Positions 1 to 9,769 of a DNA stretch of 64,000 bases are shown one piece after another. The stretch comes from Caulobacteraceae bacterium (GTDB taxonomy: Bacteria > Pseudomonadota > Alphaproteobacteria > Caulobacterales > Caulobacteraceae). The number at the start of each line of letters is the position of its first letter. Within the stretch, counting starts at the first letter, position 1. A model generated the notes under the pieces. That model was not told where the DNA came from, ran no database searches, and saw nothing but the letters and a program-made list of their open reading frames with translations. The position numbers were made by a program, and so were the translations under genes. The stretch covers positions 1 to 64,000 of the forward strand of contig CANJPZ010000001.1 of NCBI GenBank assembly GCA_947476325.1, written 5' to 3'.

Positions 1-1756
<1,756 letters not shown>

Positions 1757-1791
1757 GTCTGTCTCCGTTGTTTGGCTTTGAGGCGCGGCTG

Positions 1792-1818
1792 TTAGCACAT
1801 GGCGCCCCTGAGTGCTAA
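1792..1818 (-). promoter_or_regulatory. CIRCE element (HrcA operator) of groESL
   Basis: The sequence has a TTAGCACAT left arm, a 9-base spacer and a GAGTGCTAA right arm. The consensus is TTAGCACTC-N9-GAGTGCTAA, so the right arm is perfect and the left arm differs at its last two or three bases. It lies 36 bp upstream of the groES start. In known systems HrcA binds CIRCE to repress groESL outside heat shock. A weak TTGACG at 1851-1856 on the minus strand could be the -35 of the promoter; its -10 partner is poor. Confidence 0.9.
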
Positions 1819-1988
1819 TGCGATCGGCAGGTAAGGACGGCGCCCCCGTTCGTCAAGCGCAGGTATGGCAAAAGGCCCCTCAAGGCCCGTCTGGCAAGCT
1901 TGATCAGGATCAAGGCCTGCATGGCCCACATGCCTCAACTTGTCCCTGCTTTTCAGGCGGTTGGCCTGAGGCCGACAGGGAGGGCTCG

Positions 1989-2378
1989 ATGCAGCCAATG
2001 ATGTTCACTAGGCGTAGCGCAGCGGCGCTTTTTTTTGCGGCGGCGCTGGTTCCACTTGCGGCCTGCGCGCCGGTCACCGCGGCGCTTGATAATCCCTTGT
2101 CTGGCACGGAGACGACCATTGCCGTCAATCAGACGCTGCAGGTTCGCCTGTCGAATGTCGATCCCACGGTCGGCGCTTGGCAATATGTCGCTGCGCCGGT
2201 GACGGCGGTGACCTTCAAGGACCGGACAGTCCGGGCGCCGGAAAGCCAGGGCGTGCGCCAGCTGGAAATGTTCAACTTCACGGGCGCCAAAGCCGGAACC
2301 GACCAGGCCACCTTCCACTATGTTAAGTCCAGCGGCGAGGTCGGCGACGAGATCGTGGTCAAGATCACCGTGCAGTAG
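1989..2378 (+). CDS. Small lipoprotein, chagasin/I42 protease-inhibitor-like fold (tentative)
   Basis: The predicted protein is 129 aa. A short n-region with RR, a hydrophobic stretch and the lipobox LAAC place the lipidated cysteine at residue 26, so the mature protein is a periplasm-facing lipoprotein. The roughly 100-residue mature part has the order DPTVGAWQY, then GVRQLEMFNF, then KAGTDQATFHYVK, which recalls the three binding loops of chagasin-type (I42) cysteine-protease inhibitors. The NPTTGY and GxGG signatures are only partly kept, so this is a resemblance and not a firm call. ATG 1989 was chosen because AGGGAGGG lies just upstream; the frame is open further upstream without a better site. 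Confidence 0.6.
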   Translation: MQPMMFTRRSAAALFFAAALVPLAACAPVTAALDNPLSGTETTIAVNQTLQVRLSNVDPTVGAWQYVAAPVTAVTFKDRTVRAPESQGVRQLEMFNFTGAKAGTDQATFHYVKSSGEVGDEIVVKITVQ

Positions 2379-2409
2379 CGGTCAGCGTATCGGACCAAAG
2401 ACGGGGAGA

Positions 2410-2437
2410 GGGCGGCCTGCGAGAGCCGCCCTTAATT
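2410..2437 (+). terminator. Intrinsic terminator after the lipoprotein gene
   Basis: GGGCGGC (2410-2416) pairs with GCCGCCC (2425-2431) around an 8-base loop, followed by TTAATT. It stands 31 bp after the stop of the lipoprotein gene. Confidence 0.7.
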
Positions 2438-2474
2438 CATGGGCCGAAAGGGCCGTGACGCCGGCTCCGGACGC

Positions 2475-2503
2475 AAAAAAGGCGGCCCCGCGAGGAGCCG
2501 CCT
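2475..2503 (-). terminator. Intrinsic terminator of the minus-strand acyl-CoA dehydrogenase
   Basis: GGCGGC (2481-2486) and GCCGCC (2497-2502) form a stem that can be closed by a GCGA loop. Read on the minus strand the stem is followed by six T (AAAAAA at 2475-2480). It lies about 20 bp beyond the stop of the dehydrogenase. Confidence 0.85.
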
Positions 2504-2524
2504 GTCTTGAGGTCAGTATTCGAT

Positions 2525-3823
2525 CTAGCGCGGGCCGGGGACGTGCAGTTCGGCTTCGCGTTCGGCTTTTTGACGGGCCTTCAGGTCGCCGTACTTGCCG
2601 AATTCAGCGCGGGCGATCGTGCGGCAGTGAACCTCGTCCGGACCGTCGGCCAGGCGCAGGGTGCGGATGCCGGCATAGGACTTGGCCAAACCGAAGTCAG
2701 TCGTCACGCCAGCGCCGCCGTGGGCCTGGATGGCGTCGTCGATGATCTTCAGGGCCAGACGGGGTGCCGCAACCTTGATCATGGCGATCTCGTTGCGGGC
2801 CGACTTGTTGCCGGCCTTGTCCATCATGTCAGCGGCTTTCAGGCACAGCAGACGGCACATTTCGATGTCGATACGGGCTTCGGCGATGCGCTGTTCCCAG
2901 ACCGATTGCTCGGAGATGTACTTGCCGAACGCCTTGCGGCTCAGCAGGCGCTTGCACATTTTTTCCAGCGCCACTTCGGCCGCACCGATGGTGCGCATGC
3001 AGTGGTGGATACGGCCGGGTCCCAGGCGGCCCTGAGCGATTTCAAAGCCGCGGCCTTCGCCGAGCAGCAGGCCCTCTTCGATCGGCACGCGGACGTTTTC
3101 GAGGACGACTTCGGCGTGGCCGTGCGGCGCATCGTCAAAGCCGAACACCGGCAGCATGCGGATGATCTTCACGCCCGGCGCGTCGGTCGGCACCAGGATC
3201 TGGCTTTGCTGGTCGTGCATGGCCGCCTTGGGGTCGGTCTTGCCCATGACAATGGCGACCTTGCAGCGCGGATCACCCATGCCCGACGACCACCACTTGC
3301 GACCGTTGATGACATAATAGTCGCCATCACGCTCGATGCGGGTTTCGATATTGGTGGCGTCGGATGAGGCCACCGCCGGCTCGGTCATCAGGAAGGCCGA
3401 ACGGATGTCACCGTTCATCAGCGGGCGCAGCCAGCGCTCCTTCTGGGCCAGGGTGCCGTAACGCATCAGCACTTCCATGTTGCCGGTGTCCGGCGCCGAA
3501 CAGTTGAAGGTCTCGGAGCCAAAGCCGACCTTGCCCATCTGTTCCGCGATCAGGCTGTATTCCAGGTTGGTCAGCTGGATGCCTTCGAACTGAAAGGTGT
3601 CATCCACATGCACCTGACCCGAATGCGGGGGCATGAAGAAGTTCCACAGGCCGGCGGCCTTGGCCTTCTTTTTCAGCTCCTCGACGACCGGGACAACAAT
3701 CCAGCGATCGGCGCCCGACATCTGCGCTTCATAGACCGGGATCGCCGGATAGACGTGCTCGTCCATGAAGGCGACGACGCGGTCGAGCATCTGACGCTGT
3801 TTGGGAGAAATGTCGAAATCCAT
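2525..3823 (-). CDS. Acyl-CoA dehydrogenase family protein
   Basis: This is an FAD-dependent flavoprotein (432 aa) that should introduce a double bond into an acyl-CoA. The N-terminal helical domain is followed by the flavin-binding signature [16 protein letters not shown], a beta domain with [10 protein letters not shown], and the C-terminal helical domain with [15 protein letters not shown]. The length and the [23 protein letters not shown] region resemble the ACAD10/11-like branch that acts on long or modified chains, but the substrate cannot be read. It has its own promoter region containing the palindrome at 3835-3852 and its own terminator, so it looks monocistronic. The ATG at 3823 is the only good start. 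Confidence 0.9.
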   Translation of the reverse strand: MDFDISPKQRQMLDRVVAFMDEHVYPAIPVYEAQMSGADRWIVVPVVEELKKKAKAAGLWNFFMPPHSGQVHVDDTFQFEGIQLTNLEYSLIAEQMGKVGFGSETFNCSAPDTGNMEVLMRYGTLAQKERWLRPLMNGDIRSAFLMTEPAVASSDATNIETRIERDGDYYVINGRKWWSSGMGDPRCKVAIVMGKTDPKAAMHDQQSQILVPTDAPGVKIIRMLPVFGFDDAPHGHAEVVLENVRVPIEEGLLLGEGRGFEIAQGRLGPGRIHHCMRTIGAAEVALEKMCKRLLSRKAFGKYISEQSVWEQRIAEARIDIEMCRLLCLKAADMMDKAGNKSARNEIAMIKVAAPRLALKIIDDAIQAHGGAGVTTDFGLAKSYAGIRTLRLADGPDEVHCRTIARAEFGKYGDLKARQKAEREAELHVPGPR

Positions 3824-3834
3824 GGCTCGCCCTT

Positions 3835-3852
3835 TTCAAACGATTGTTTGAA
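3835..3852. promoter_or_regulatory. Perfect palindrome, candidate TetR-type operator
   Basis: TTCAAACGATTGTTTGAA has two 7-base arms around GATT. It lies 12 bp upstream of the acyl-CoA dehydrogenase start and 45 bp upstream of the divergent GNAT gene. Size and symmetry are those of operators of TetR-family repressors that control fatty-acid genes. No regulator lies directly beside it; two TetR genes lie 5-6 kb away. Confidence 0.5.
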
Positions 3853-3896
3853 TGGGCTTATGGCTGATGACTTGCCAGGACGCAAGGCGCACGGTC

Positions 3897-4499
3897 ATGT
3901 TGAGCCCCATGGAAATCGAGATTCGCCCCCTGGAGGGCCGCTATGTGCGGCTTGAGCCCATCGTCCACGAACACCGCGATGAACTGCGGGCTGCTCTGGA
4001 TGTTGATCCCGAAGCCTGGGAGCTGGTGGCCATCAACGGCGCGGCCGATGGCTTTGACCACTGGTGGGACATTGTTCTGACCGCCAAGCGCCGCGGCGAG
4101 CGCATCACCTACGCCATTCGCCAGCTGTCCGACGACCGCATCGTCGGCACGTCCAGTTACCGGAACCTGCGGTTTGCGCACCGGGGCGTCGAGATCGGCT
4201 CGACATTCCTGCACCCGGATGTGCGCTCCGGACCGGTCAATCCGGAATCCAAATTGCTGATGCTGACCCACGCTTTTGATGCGGGGGCCATCCGGGTCGA
4301 GTTCCTGATCGACGAGCGCAACAGTCGCTCGCAGGCGGCGGTCCTGAAACTGGGTGCCACCCAGGAAGGCGTGCTGCGCCGGCACATGATCACCTGGACC
4401 GGTCACATCCGCGATACGGCGGTCTTTTCGATCACCGACTTCGACTGGCCCGGCGTCAAGCAGCGGCTGGACTTCCGCCTGAGGGAAGCCTTCGTTTGA
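3897..4499 (+). CDS. GNAT family N-acetyltransferase (RimJ/RimL type)
   Basis: The protein is about 200 aa and should transfer an acetyl group from acetyl-CoA to an amine. The pattern RPLEGRYVRLEPI at the start, IVGTSSYRN in the middle and VEFLIDERNSRSQAAVLKLGATQEGVLR near the end is typical of the RimJ/RimL branch; the last segment carries the acetyl-CoA loop residues N-SQAA-KLG. ATG 3897 and ATG 3909 (starting MEIEIRPLEG) are both plausible; AAGG precedes the first at a long distance. The gene is divergent from the acyl-CoA dehydrogenase and overlaps the next gene by 4 bp. The substrate is unknown. Confidence 0.85.
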   Translation: MLSPMEIEIRPLEGRYVRLEPIVHEHRDELRAALDVDPEAWELVAINGAADGFDHWWDIVLTAKRRGERITYAIRQLSDDRIVGTSSYRNLRFAHRGVEIGSTFLHPDVRSGPVNPESKLLMLTHAFDAGAIRVEFLIDERNSRSQAAVLKLGATQEGVLRRHMITWTGHIRDTAVFSITDFDWPGVKQRLDFRLREAFV

Positions 4500-5248
4500 A
4501 CGGCGCAGTCGCCGCCTTTATCCTCTTTGTCGCGTTCTGCACCGCCGTGATCACCGGCATTTTCAGCCTGGCCGGCGGCCTGATCCTCATGGGCGCGCTG
4601 GCCCTGATGCTGCCGGTGTCGGCGGCCTTTGTCACCCATGGTTTCATCCAGATCATCGCCAATGGCTGGCGGGCGATCCTGCACAGAACCCACATTCGCT
4701 GGAGCAGCATTGGCTATTATGCGGCCGGATCGGTCCTGGCCGGGGCCGGTGTCGCGCTGGTGGCGCTCACCCCGTCAAAGCCGCTGCTCTATCTGATGCT
4801 AGGCTTGGTCAGCTTCATCGTCTGGCTGCCGAAAAACATCCTGCGGCTCGACGCCCAGATCCCGGCCCACGGCTTTGTGGCCGGCCTCAGCGTCACCGGT
4901 CTGAACCTAGCGGCCGGTGTGGCCGGCCCCCTGCTGGACATCTTCTTCGTCAAGACGGCGCTGACCCGCCACCAGATCGTGGCCACCAAGGCCGCGACCC
5001 AGGTGTTCAGCCACCTGGCGAAGATCCTGGTGTACGGCGCCCCCTTGCTGAAGCTGGGCGGGCCGGGCATGCCGCCGTGGTGGCTGTTCGCGGCCGCAGC
5101 CCCTCTGTCGATCGTCGGCACTGTGCTGGGCGGCCGGCTGCTGGACCGGCTGACCGACGTCAGCTTCATCGCCTGGACCAAGCGGATTATCGCGGTGATT
5201 GGCGCGGTCTATCTGGTTCAGGCCGCGCGGCTTTGTTTCTTTTCCTGA
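4496..5248 (+). CDS. TauE/SafE (TSUP) family membrane permease
   Basis: This is a 250-aa integral inner-membrane protein with about seven or eight hydrophobic segments. The N-terminal segment ITGIFSLAGGLILMGAL is the glycine-rich TSUP hallmark, repeated less clearly as FVAGLSVTGLNLAAGVAGPLLDIFF in the second half, as expected for the internal duplication of this family. TSUP members export sulfite, sulfoacetate or related anions; the substrate here is unknown. The start is TTG 4496, overlapping the TGA of the upstream GNAT gene and preceded by GAGGGA, so the two are probably translationally coupled. Confidence 0.85.
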   Translation: MNGAVAAFILFVAFCTAVITGIFSLAGGLILMGALALMLPVSAAFVTHGFIQIIANGWRAILHRTHIRWSSIGYYAAGSVLAGAGVALVALTPSKPLLYLMLGLVSFIVWLPKNILRLDAQIPAHGFVAGLSVTGLNLAAGVAGPLLDIFFVKTALTRHQIVATKAATQVFSHLAKILVYGAPLLKLGGPGMPPWWLFAAAAPLSIVGTVLGGRLLDRLTDVSFIAWTKRIIAVIGAVYLVQAARLCFFS

Positions 5249-5285
5249 CTGGACGCCCGCCTTCGCGGGGATGAGCGGTTTCCGC

Positions 5286-5795
5286 TCAGTTCACCGGCTT
5301 GAAGTGATATTCGGTCCTGGTCGTAGTTCCGCCTGCCGTGCGTTCGACCCAGGATCCGACGCCATTTTCAGGTTCGGCGAAATAGGTGATCCGGTTCGCC
5401 CCGTCGACGCTTTCAAAGACGATCTTGTCTTTCTCGATCGACTTCAGGGGCGTGAAGTTCCAGGCCATGTTGCTGCGCGGATTGGCGACAGACAGGCCAT
5501 AGGGCGCGTCAGCGCCGCCGCCCATTTTCGGACCGATCTTGTGGTACTCGGTATAGGTTCCGTTGCCGGCCAGGGCCGTGCCGGTGACCACGCCGTTCTG
5601 GGGGCCGACAAAGGCTTCAAAGGTTTTCACACCCGTGGCGCTGGTCGCCACACGGGCGCCGACCAGCCACGTCAGGGTCGCGCCCTGGGCAAGCGCGGCG
5701 GCGGTGGCCGGCGAAGGCCCGGCGGGCGGTGTCTGAGCCGAAGCGGTCGCGGTCAAAAGCGTGAAGGCCGCCAGGGCGGCGAACGTTGCTTTCAT
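5286..5795 (-). CDS. Secreted protein of unknown function, DUF6265-like
   Basis: A cleavable signal peptide (MKATFAALAAFTLLTATASA) precedes a mature domain of about 150 aa. The order TWLVGARV, then FVGPQNGVVTGTA, then TEYHKIGPK, then NRITYFAEPENGVGSWVE resembles DUF6265, a small beta-barrel domain of unknown role. Its start overlaps the stop of tadA by 4 bp (ATGA), and AGGGGGAA lies upstream of ATG 5795, so it is the second gene of a tadA operon. No catalytic motif is visible. Confidence 0.75.
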   Translation of the reverse strand: MKATFAALAAFTLLTATASAQTPPAGPSPATAAALAQGATLTWLVGARVATSATGVKTFEAFVGPQNGVVTGTALAGNGTYTEYHKIGPKMGGGADAPYGLSVANPRSNMAWNFTPLKSIEKDKIVFESVDGANRITYFAEPENGVGSWVERTAGGTTTRTEYHFKPVN

Positions 5796-6274
5796 GATGT
5801 TTCCCCCTGATCGGCGGGGCCCTTTCTCCGCGCCTTGAAGAACCCTTTTAGCAGGGTTGCACTCTGTGTCGCCAGCAAGCCGCCGGTAACCTCCGGCCGC
5901 CAGTGACAGGTCGGCTGATCGAAGAAGCGCACCCCATTGATGACCGCGCCGCCCTTTTTGTCCTCGGCCCCAAACACCAGGCGCCCGATCCGGGCATGGC
6001 TGATGGCGCCGGCGCACATGGCGCAGGGCTCCAGGGTGACCACCAGGGTCAGACCGGTAAGCCGATAGTTTCCCAGCTGCTCGGCCGCGCTGCGCAGGGC
6101 GAGGATTTCGGCGTGGCCGGTGGGATCACTGAGGCCGATGGGCTGATTATGGGCCCTTGCGATCACCGCGCCGCTGGCCGGGTCAAAGAGGATGGCGCCG
6201 ATCGGCGCTTCGCCAGCGGCGGCGGCGGCGCGGGCCTGGTCCAGGGCCAGTTCCATGAGCTCTACATCGTCCAC
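5792..6274 (-). CDS. tadA: tRNA-specific adenosine deaminase TadA
   Basis: TadA deaminates A34 to inosine in tRNA-Arg, which is essential for decoding CGC and CGA in most bacteria. The cytidine-deaminase-type zinc site is complete: HAE (about residues 54-56, Glu as proton shuttle) and PCAMC (Cys 84 and 87). The start is uncertain. GTG 6274 gives 160 aa and keeps the helix before MELALDQARAA that the E. coli enzyme has, while ATG 6256 would cut into that helix. The gene is divergent from rluB, with about 80 bp between them. Confidence 0.92.
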   Translation of the reverse strand: MDDVELMELALDQARAAAAAGEAPIGAILFDPASGAVIARAHNQPIGLSDPTGHAEILALRSAAEQLGNYRLTGLTLVVTLEPCAMCAGAISHARIGRLVFGAEDKKGGAVINGVRFFDQPTCHWRPEVTGGLLATQSATLLKGFFKARRKGPADQGETS

Positions 6275-6352
6275 GCTTGCGCCGCCTGTCCTGTCCGTGT
6301 TGATTGCGCCCTTCCCGTCGAGAGACGGCACAGCCTTAAAAGGAGCAGTTAG

Positions 6353-7336
6353 ATGACTGCGGACGATAATTCCATTCTCGGCGGCGAGCGCGTCGCCAAG
6401 GCTCTGGCCCGGGCGGGCGTCGCCTCGCGCCGTGAAATTGAGCGGATGATCGAGGCCGGCCGTGTGGCGCTGAACGGCCAGGTGCTGACCACCCCCGCCG
6501 TCAAGGTCATGCCCGGCGACATCCTGACCGTTGACGGCAAGGTCGCCGAAGACGCCGAACCAGCGCGGGTGTGGCGCTATCACAAGCCTTCGGGTCTGAT
6601 GACCACCCACAATGACCCAAAGGGCCGGCCGACGGTGTTCGAGCACCTGCCCAAGGGCATGCCGCGGGTTATCTCGGTGGGGCGGCTCGACTTCAACACC
6701 GAAGGCCTGCTGCTACTGACCAACGACGGCGAGCTGGCCCGGGCGCTGGAATTGCCGACCACCGGCCTCAAGCGGCGCTATCGAGCCCGCGCCCGGGGCC
6801 GCGTGACCCAGGCGCGGCTGGACGAGCTGAAGAAGGGCATCACGGTCGAGGGTGTTCACTACGGTGAGATCGAGGCCAGCCTCGACAAGGCCAAGGAAGG
6901 GCCTCTCGGCGCCAATTTGTGGATTACCCTGACGCTGGCAGAGGGCAAGAACCGCGAAGTGCGCCGGGTGCTGGAAGCCGTCGGCCTGATGGTCAACCGG
7001 CTGATGCGCCTGTCCTACGGCCCCTTCGCGCTGGGCGAGCTGGCGGTCGGTCAGGTCGAGGAAGTCGGGCCCCGCGTCATTCGCGAACAGCTGGCCCAGT
7101 GGATCACTCCGGGACGCATCCCGAAAGGCGATTCCATCAGCCGGCCGGTGATGTCGAGCGCGCCTGCGCCCCGCAAGGACCGGCGCGGCACCGGTGAAAA
7201 GAGCGCGGTCGCCAAGGCCAGGCCTGTAGAAAAAACCTACAAGGCGGGCTGGGCGCGGCCCAAACCCCGCGCAAAGCCGGCGGCAAAGTCCGGCGGGGGC
7301 GGCCGAAAGACGCGTCCGCCGAAAGGAAAAGGTTGA
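6353..7336 (+). CDS. rluB: 23S rRNA pseudouridine synthase, RsuA/RluB family
   Basis: The enzyme isomerises a uridine to pseudouridine in rRNA, most likely U2605 of 23S rRNA. An S4 RNA-binding domain occupies about residues 10-65 (VAKALARAGVASRREIERMI). The catalytic domain contains VGRLDFNTEGLLLLTNDG with Asp 113 as nucleophile and KNREVRRVLEAVGL further on. The last 80 residues are a Lys/Arg/Pro/Gly-rich tail not needed for the fold and common in alphaproteobacterial RluB. AGGAG precedes ATG 6353. Confidence 0.92.
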   Translation: MTADDNSILGGERVAKALARAGVASRREIERMIEAGRVALNGQVLTTPAVKVMPGDILTVDGKVAEDAEPARVWRYHKPSGLMTTHNDPKGRPTVFEHLPKGMPRVISVGRLDFNTEGLLLLTNDGELARALELPTTGLKRRYRARARGRVTQARLDELKKGITVEGVHYGEIEASLDKAKEGPLGANLWITLTLAEGKNREVRRVLEAVGLMVNRLMRLSYGPFALGELAVGQVEEVGPRVIREQLAQWITPGRIPKGDSISRPVMSSAPAPRKDRRGTGEKSAVAKARPVEKTYKAGWARPKPRAKPAAKSGGGGRKTRPPKGKG

Positions 7337-7420
7337 ATCCCGCTCGCGACTGCAGCATGTGAGCGTCACAGCGCCGCCGCCCAAAAGCGCACGAACGTTT
7401 ACTTTTCAGGGACATGGCTG

Positions 7421-9088
7421 ATGACCACTTCCGAAAATCTGGTTTTGCCGGACCTGCGCGACACCTTGCGCACCGCCGCCGCCGCGGTTCAGGTCTTCGT
7501 CGCCGAGGCCAAGGCGCCGGTAAAAGCCAAGGTGACCCGGGAGGGGAAGGTTGACCGCAAGCTGGCGGACGCCGAGCAGCACGCGATCCACGGCTATGGC
7601 TGGTACGCCACCTATGGCGAACTGTTCACACAGGTTTCGGCCTGGGCTGATGCCCTGCACGCCGAGGGAAAGTTCGGTGAGGTCGAAGCTCTGCTGGCCC
7701 AGCTGCTGCTGGGCGAATATTCGGCCCAGCTGGTCGGCGGCATCCCGATGAACCAGGGCGAGACCATTCGCCCCTATGACCTGGGCATGAGCGATGAGGC
7801 GATCCACAAGCTTTGGACGGCGCTCAAGCCGCTGAACGCCGGCGCGACCCAGGCTGTAAAAGCCCGCATTGCCGATCACCTGGTCATGGCGCGAGGCAAG
7901 CCGACGCTGGAGCAGACCGGCCTTGAAGAAACCTTCGAGATGATCCGCGACCAGTTTCACAGTCTGGCCGAGGAAAAGGTCGTGCCCTTCGCGCATGAAT
8001 GGCACCTGAAAGATCAATTGATCCCCCTGGAGCTGCTCAAGGAGCTCGGCGATTTGGGCGTCTTCGGCCTGACCATCCCCGAGGAATACGGCGGCGCCGG
8101 CATGGGCAAGACCGCCATGTGCGTCGTCTCCGAAGAACTTTCGCGGGGCTATATCGGCGTGGGGTCTTTGGGCACGCGCTCCGAAATTGCCGCAGAGCTG
8201 ATCCTGACCGGCGGCACCGAGGCCCAGAAGGCCGAATGGCTGCCAAGGATCGCGGCGGCCGAGATCCTGCCGACCGCCGTCTTCACCGAGCCGAACACCG
8301 GCTCGGACCTTGGCGCGCTTCGCACCCGCGCCGTGCTGGACGGCGACCACTATGTCGTCACTGGCAACAAGACCTGGATCACCCACGCCGCGCGCGCCGA
8401 CGTCATGACCATGCTTGTGCGCACCGATCCGGCCACCACCGACTATCGCGGCCTGTCCATGCTGCTGGCCACCAAGCAGCGCATGGTCCCCGGTGATGAC
8501 TTCCCGTCCGAGGGCATGAGTGGCGGCGAGATCGACGTCATCGGCTATCGCGGCATGAAGGAATACGAGCTGGGCTTCGATGGCTTCAAGGTCGCACGCG
8601 AAAACCTGCTGGGCGGCGTCGAGGGTCAGGGCTTCAAGCAGCTGATGGCGACGTTCGAGAGCGCCCGCATCCAGACGGCGGCCCGCGCCATTGGGGTTGC
8701 CCAGTGCGCACTGGAAACGGGGCTCAACTACGCTCTTGATCGCCAGCAGTTCGGCCAGGCGATCTTTCACTTTCCGCGGGTCCACAACAAGCTGGTGATG
8801 ATGGCCGCCGAGATCATGGGCGTTCGCCAGCTCACCTACTTCGCCGCCCGCCGCAAAGATGAGGACAAGCGCTGCGACCTGGAAGCGGGCATGGCCAAGC
8901 TGTTGGGCGCCCGGGTCGCCTGGGCGGCCGCCGACAACGCCCTGCAGATTCACGGCGGAAACGGTTTTGCGATGGAGTACCGCATCAGCCGCGTTCTGGC
9001 CGACGCGCGCATCCTGAACATCTTCGAGGGCGCCGGCGAGATTCAGGCCCAGGTCATCGCGCGCCGCCTGCTCGACGAAGGCAACTAG
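7421..9088 (+). CDS. mcd: Acyl-CoA dehydrogenase with long N-terminal extension, probable (2S)-methylsuccinyl-CoA dehydrogenase
   Basis: The protein has 555 aa. Residues from about 165 form a normal acyl-CoA dehydrogenase (FTEPNTGSDLGALRTRA, GNKTWITHAARAD, QIHGGNGFAMEYRISRVL). The first 160 residues are an extra helical domain with HGYGWYATYGELFTQVSAWA and LLGEYSAQLVGGIPMNQGE. I know this architecture from methylsuccinyl-CoA dehydrogenase of the ethylmalonyl-CoA pathway, which converts methylsuccinyl-CoA to mesaconyl-CoA during acetyl-CoA assimilation. No other gene of that pathway is visible here, so the substrate is inferred from architecture alone. The stop is shared as CTAG with the convergent TetR gene. 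Confidence 0.78.
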   Translation: MTTSENLVLPDLRDTLRTAAAAVQVFVAEAKAPVKAKVTREGKVDRKLADAEQHAIHGYGWYATYGELFTQVSAWADALHAEGKFGEVEALLAQLLLGEYSAQLVGGIPMNQGETIRPYDLGMSDEAIHKLWTALKPLNAGATQAVKARIADHLVMARGKPTLEQTGLEETFEMIRDQFHSLAEEKVVPFAHEWHLKDQLIPLELLKELGDLGVFGLTIPEEYGGAGMGKTAMCVVSEELSRGYIGVGSLGTRSEIAAELILTGGTEAQKAEWLPRIAAAEILPTAVFTEPNTGSDLGALRTRAVLDGDHYVVTGNKTWITHAARADVMTMLVRTDPATTDYRGLSMLLATKQRMVPGDDFPSEGMSGGEIDVIGYRGMKEYELGFDGFKVARENLLGGVEGQGFKQLMATFESARIQTAARAIGVAQCALETGLNYALDRQQFGQAIFHFPRVHNKLVMMAAEIMGVRQLTYFAARRKDEDKRCDLEAGMAKLLGARVAWAAADNALQIHGGNGFAMEYRISRVLADARILNIFEGAGEIQAQVIARRLLDEGN

Positions 9089-9705
9089 CCGGCGGCGTTC
9101 CGGGCGATCCCGCTGAACATCAGAGCAATCTGCCGGTCCATGATGTCACTTAGCTCGCCCGCGCCCAGACCCTCCTGGGCGGCGAGGCGATAGTTGAATC
9201 CATAGGCGGCCAGCAGGAAGTCGATAAAGACGTTGACATCGATGTCGGAGCGCACGTCGCCGCCGGTGACGCCCGCGGTCAGAATATCGCGCAGAATACC
9301 GACCAGCCTGGGTTGGCGGCCAAAGGTGATCAGGGGCTCGCCATCCGACCACTCGAAATTGGCGGCCAGATAGGTGGTGAACAGTCGCGGCCGGCGCATT
9401 TCGAAATCATAGTGCATGGCCATCACCGAACAGAGCCTGACGACGGTCGAGCCGCGCAGATGCGGAACCACCGCATCGAGCTCAAGAAACAATCGCTCCA
9501 GCCGCTCGTCCATAACCGCGCGCAATATGGCGATCTTGCTGGGAAAGGTGGTGAAGACGCTGCCGGTCGCGACACCGGCGCGATCGGCGATCATCCGGAT
9601 CGTCGCCGCTTCATATCCGATATCGACAAACAGTTCGCGCGCGGCCGCCAGGACCCGTTCCCGGGTCGCCTGTTTCTGTGCGTCGCGTATGCCCCCCAAG
9701 TTCAA
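9085..9705 (-). CDS. TetR/AcrR family transcriptional regulator
   Basis: The N-terminal helix-turn-helix of the TetR type is clear (AARELFVDIGYEAATIRMIADRAGVATGSVFTTFPSK at about residues 20-56). The C-terminal ligand domain ends with GDVRSDIDV and AYGFNYRLA, both shared with the next regulator gene upstream on this strand, so the two are paralogues. No ATG is available near the N-terminus. TTG 9705 is the most upstream start and has GGGGG before it. The half-site TTCAAACG lies across that start (9701-9708) and matches half of the palindrome at 3835-3852. The inducer is unknown; the position against mcd suggests acyl-CoA control. Confidence 0.85.
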   Translation of the reverse strand: MNLGGIRDAQKQATRERVLAAARELFVDIGYEAATIRMIADRAGVATGSVFTTFPSKIAILRAVMDERLERLFLELDAVVPHLRGSTVVRLCSVMAMHYDFEMRRPRLFTTYLAANFEWSDGEPLITFGRQPRLVGILRDILTAGVTGGDVRSDIDVNVFIDFLLAAYGFNYRLAAQEGLGAGELSDIMDRQIALMFSGIARNAAG

Positions 9706-9769
9706 ACGCCCCCGAACAGCATCCTTAAGGGCCGGCGCCCACTACATTTACCCGACCGGTCCTGCCCGG

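Noticed and set aside
7406-8953. Long open frame of 515 codons on the minus strand opposite mcd
   Set aside because: It is antisense to a clear acyl-CoA dehydrogenase, with no family motif. GC-rich third positions keep antisense frames open.
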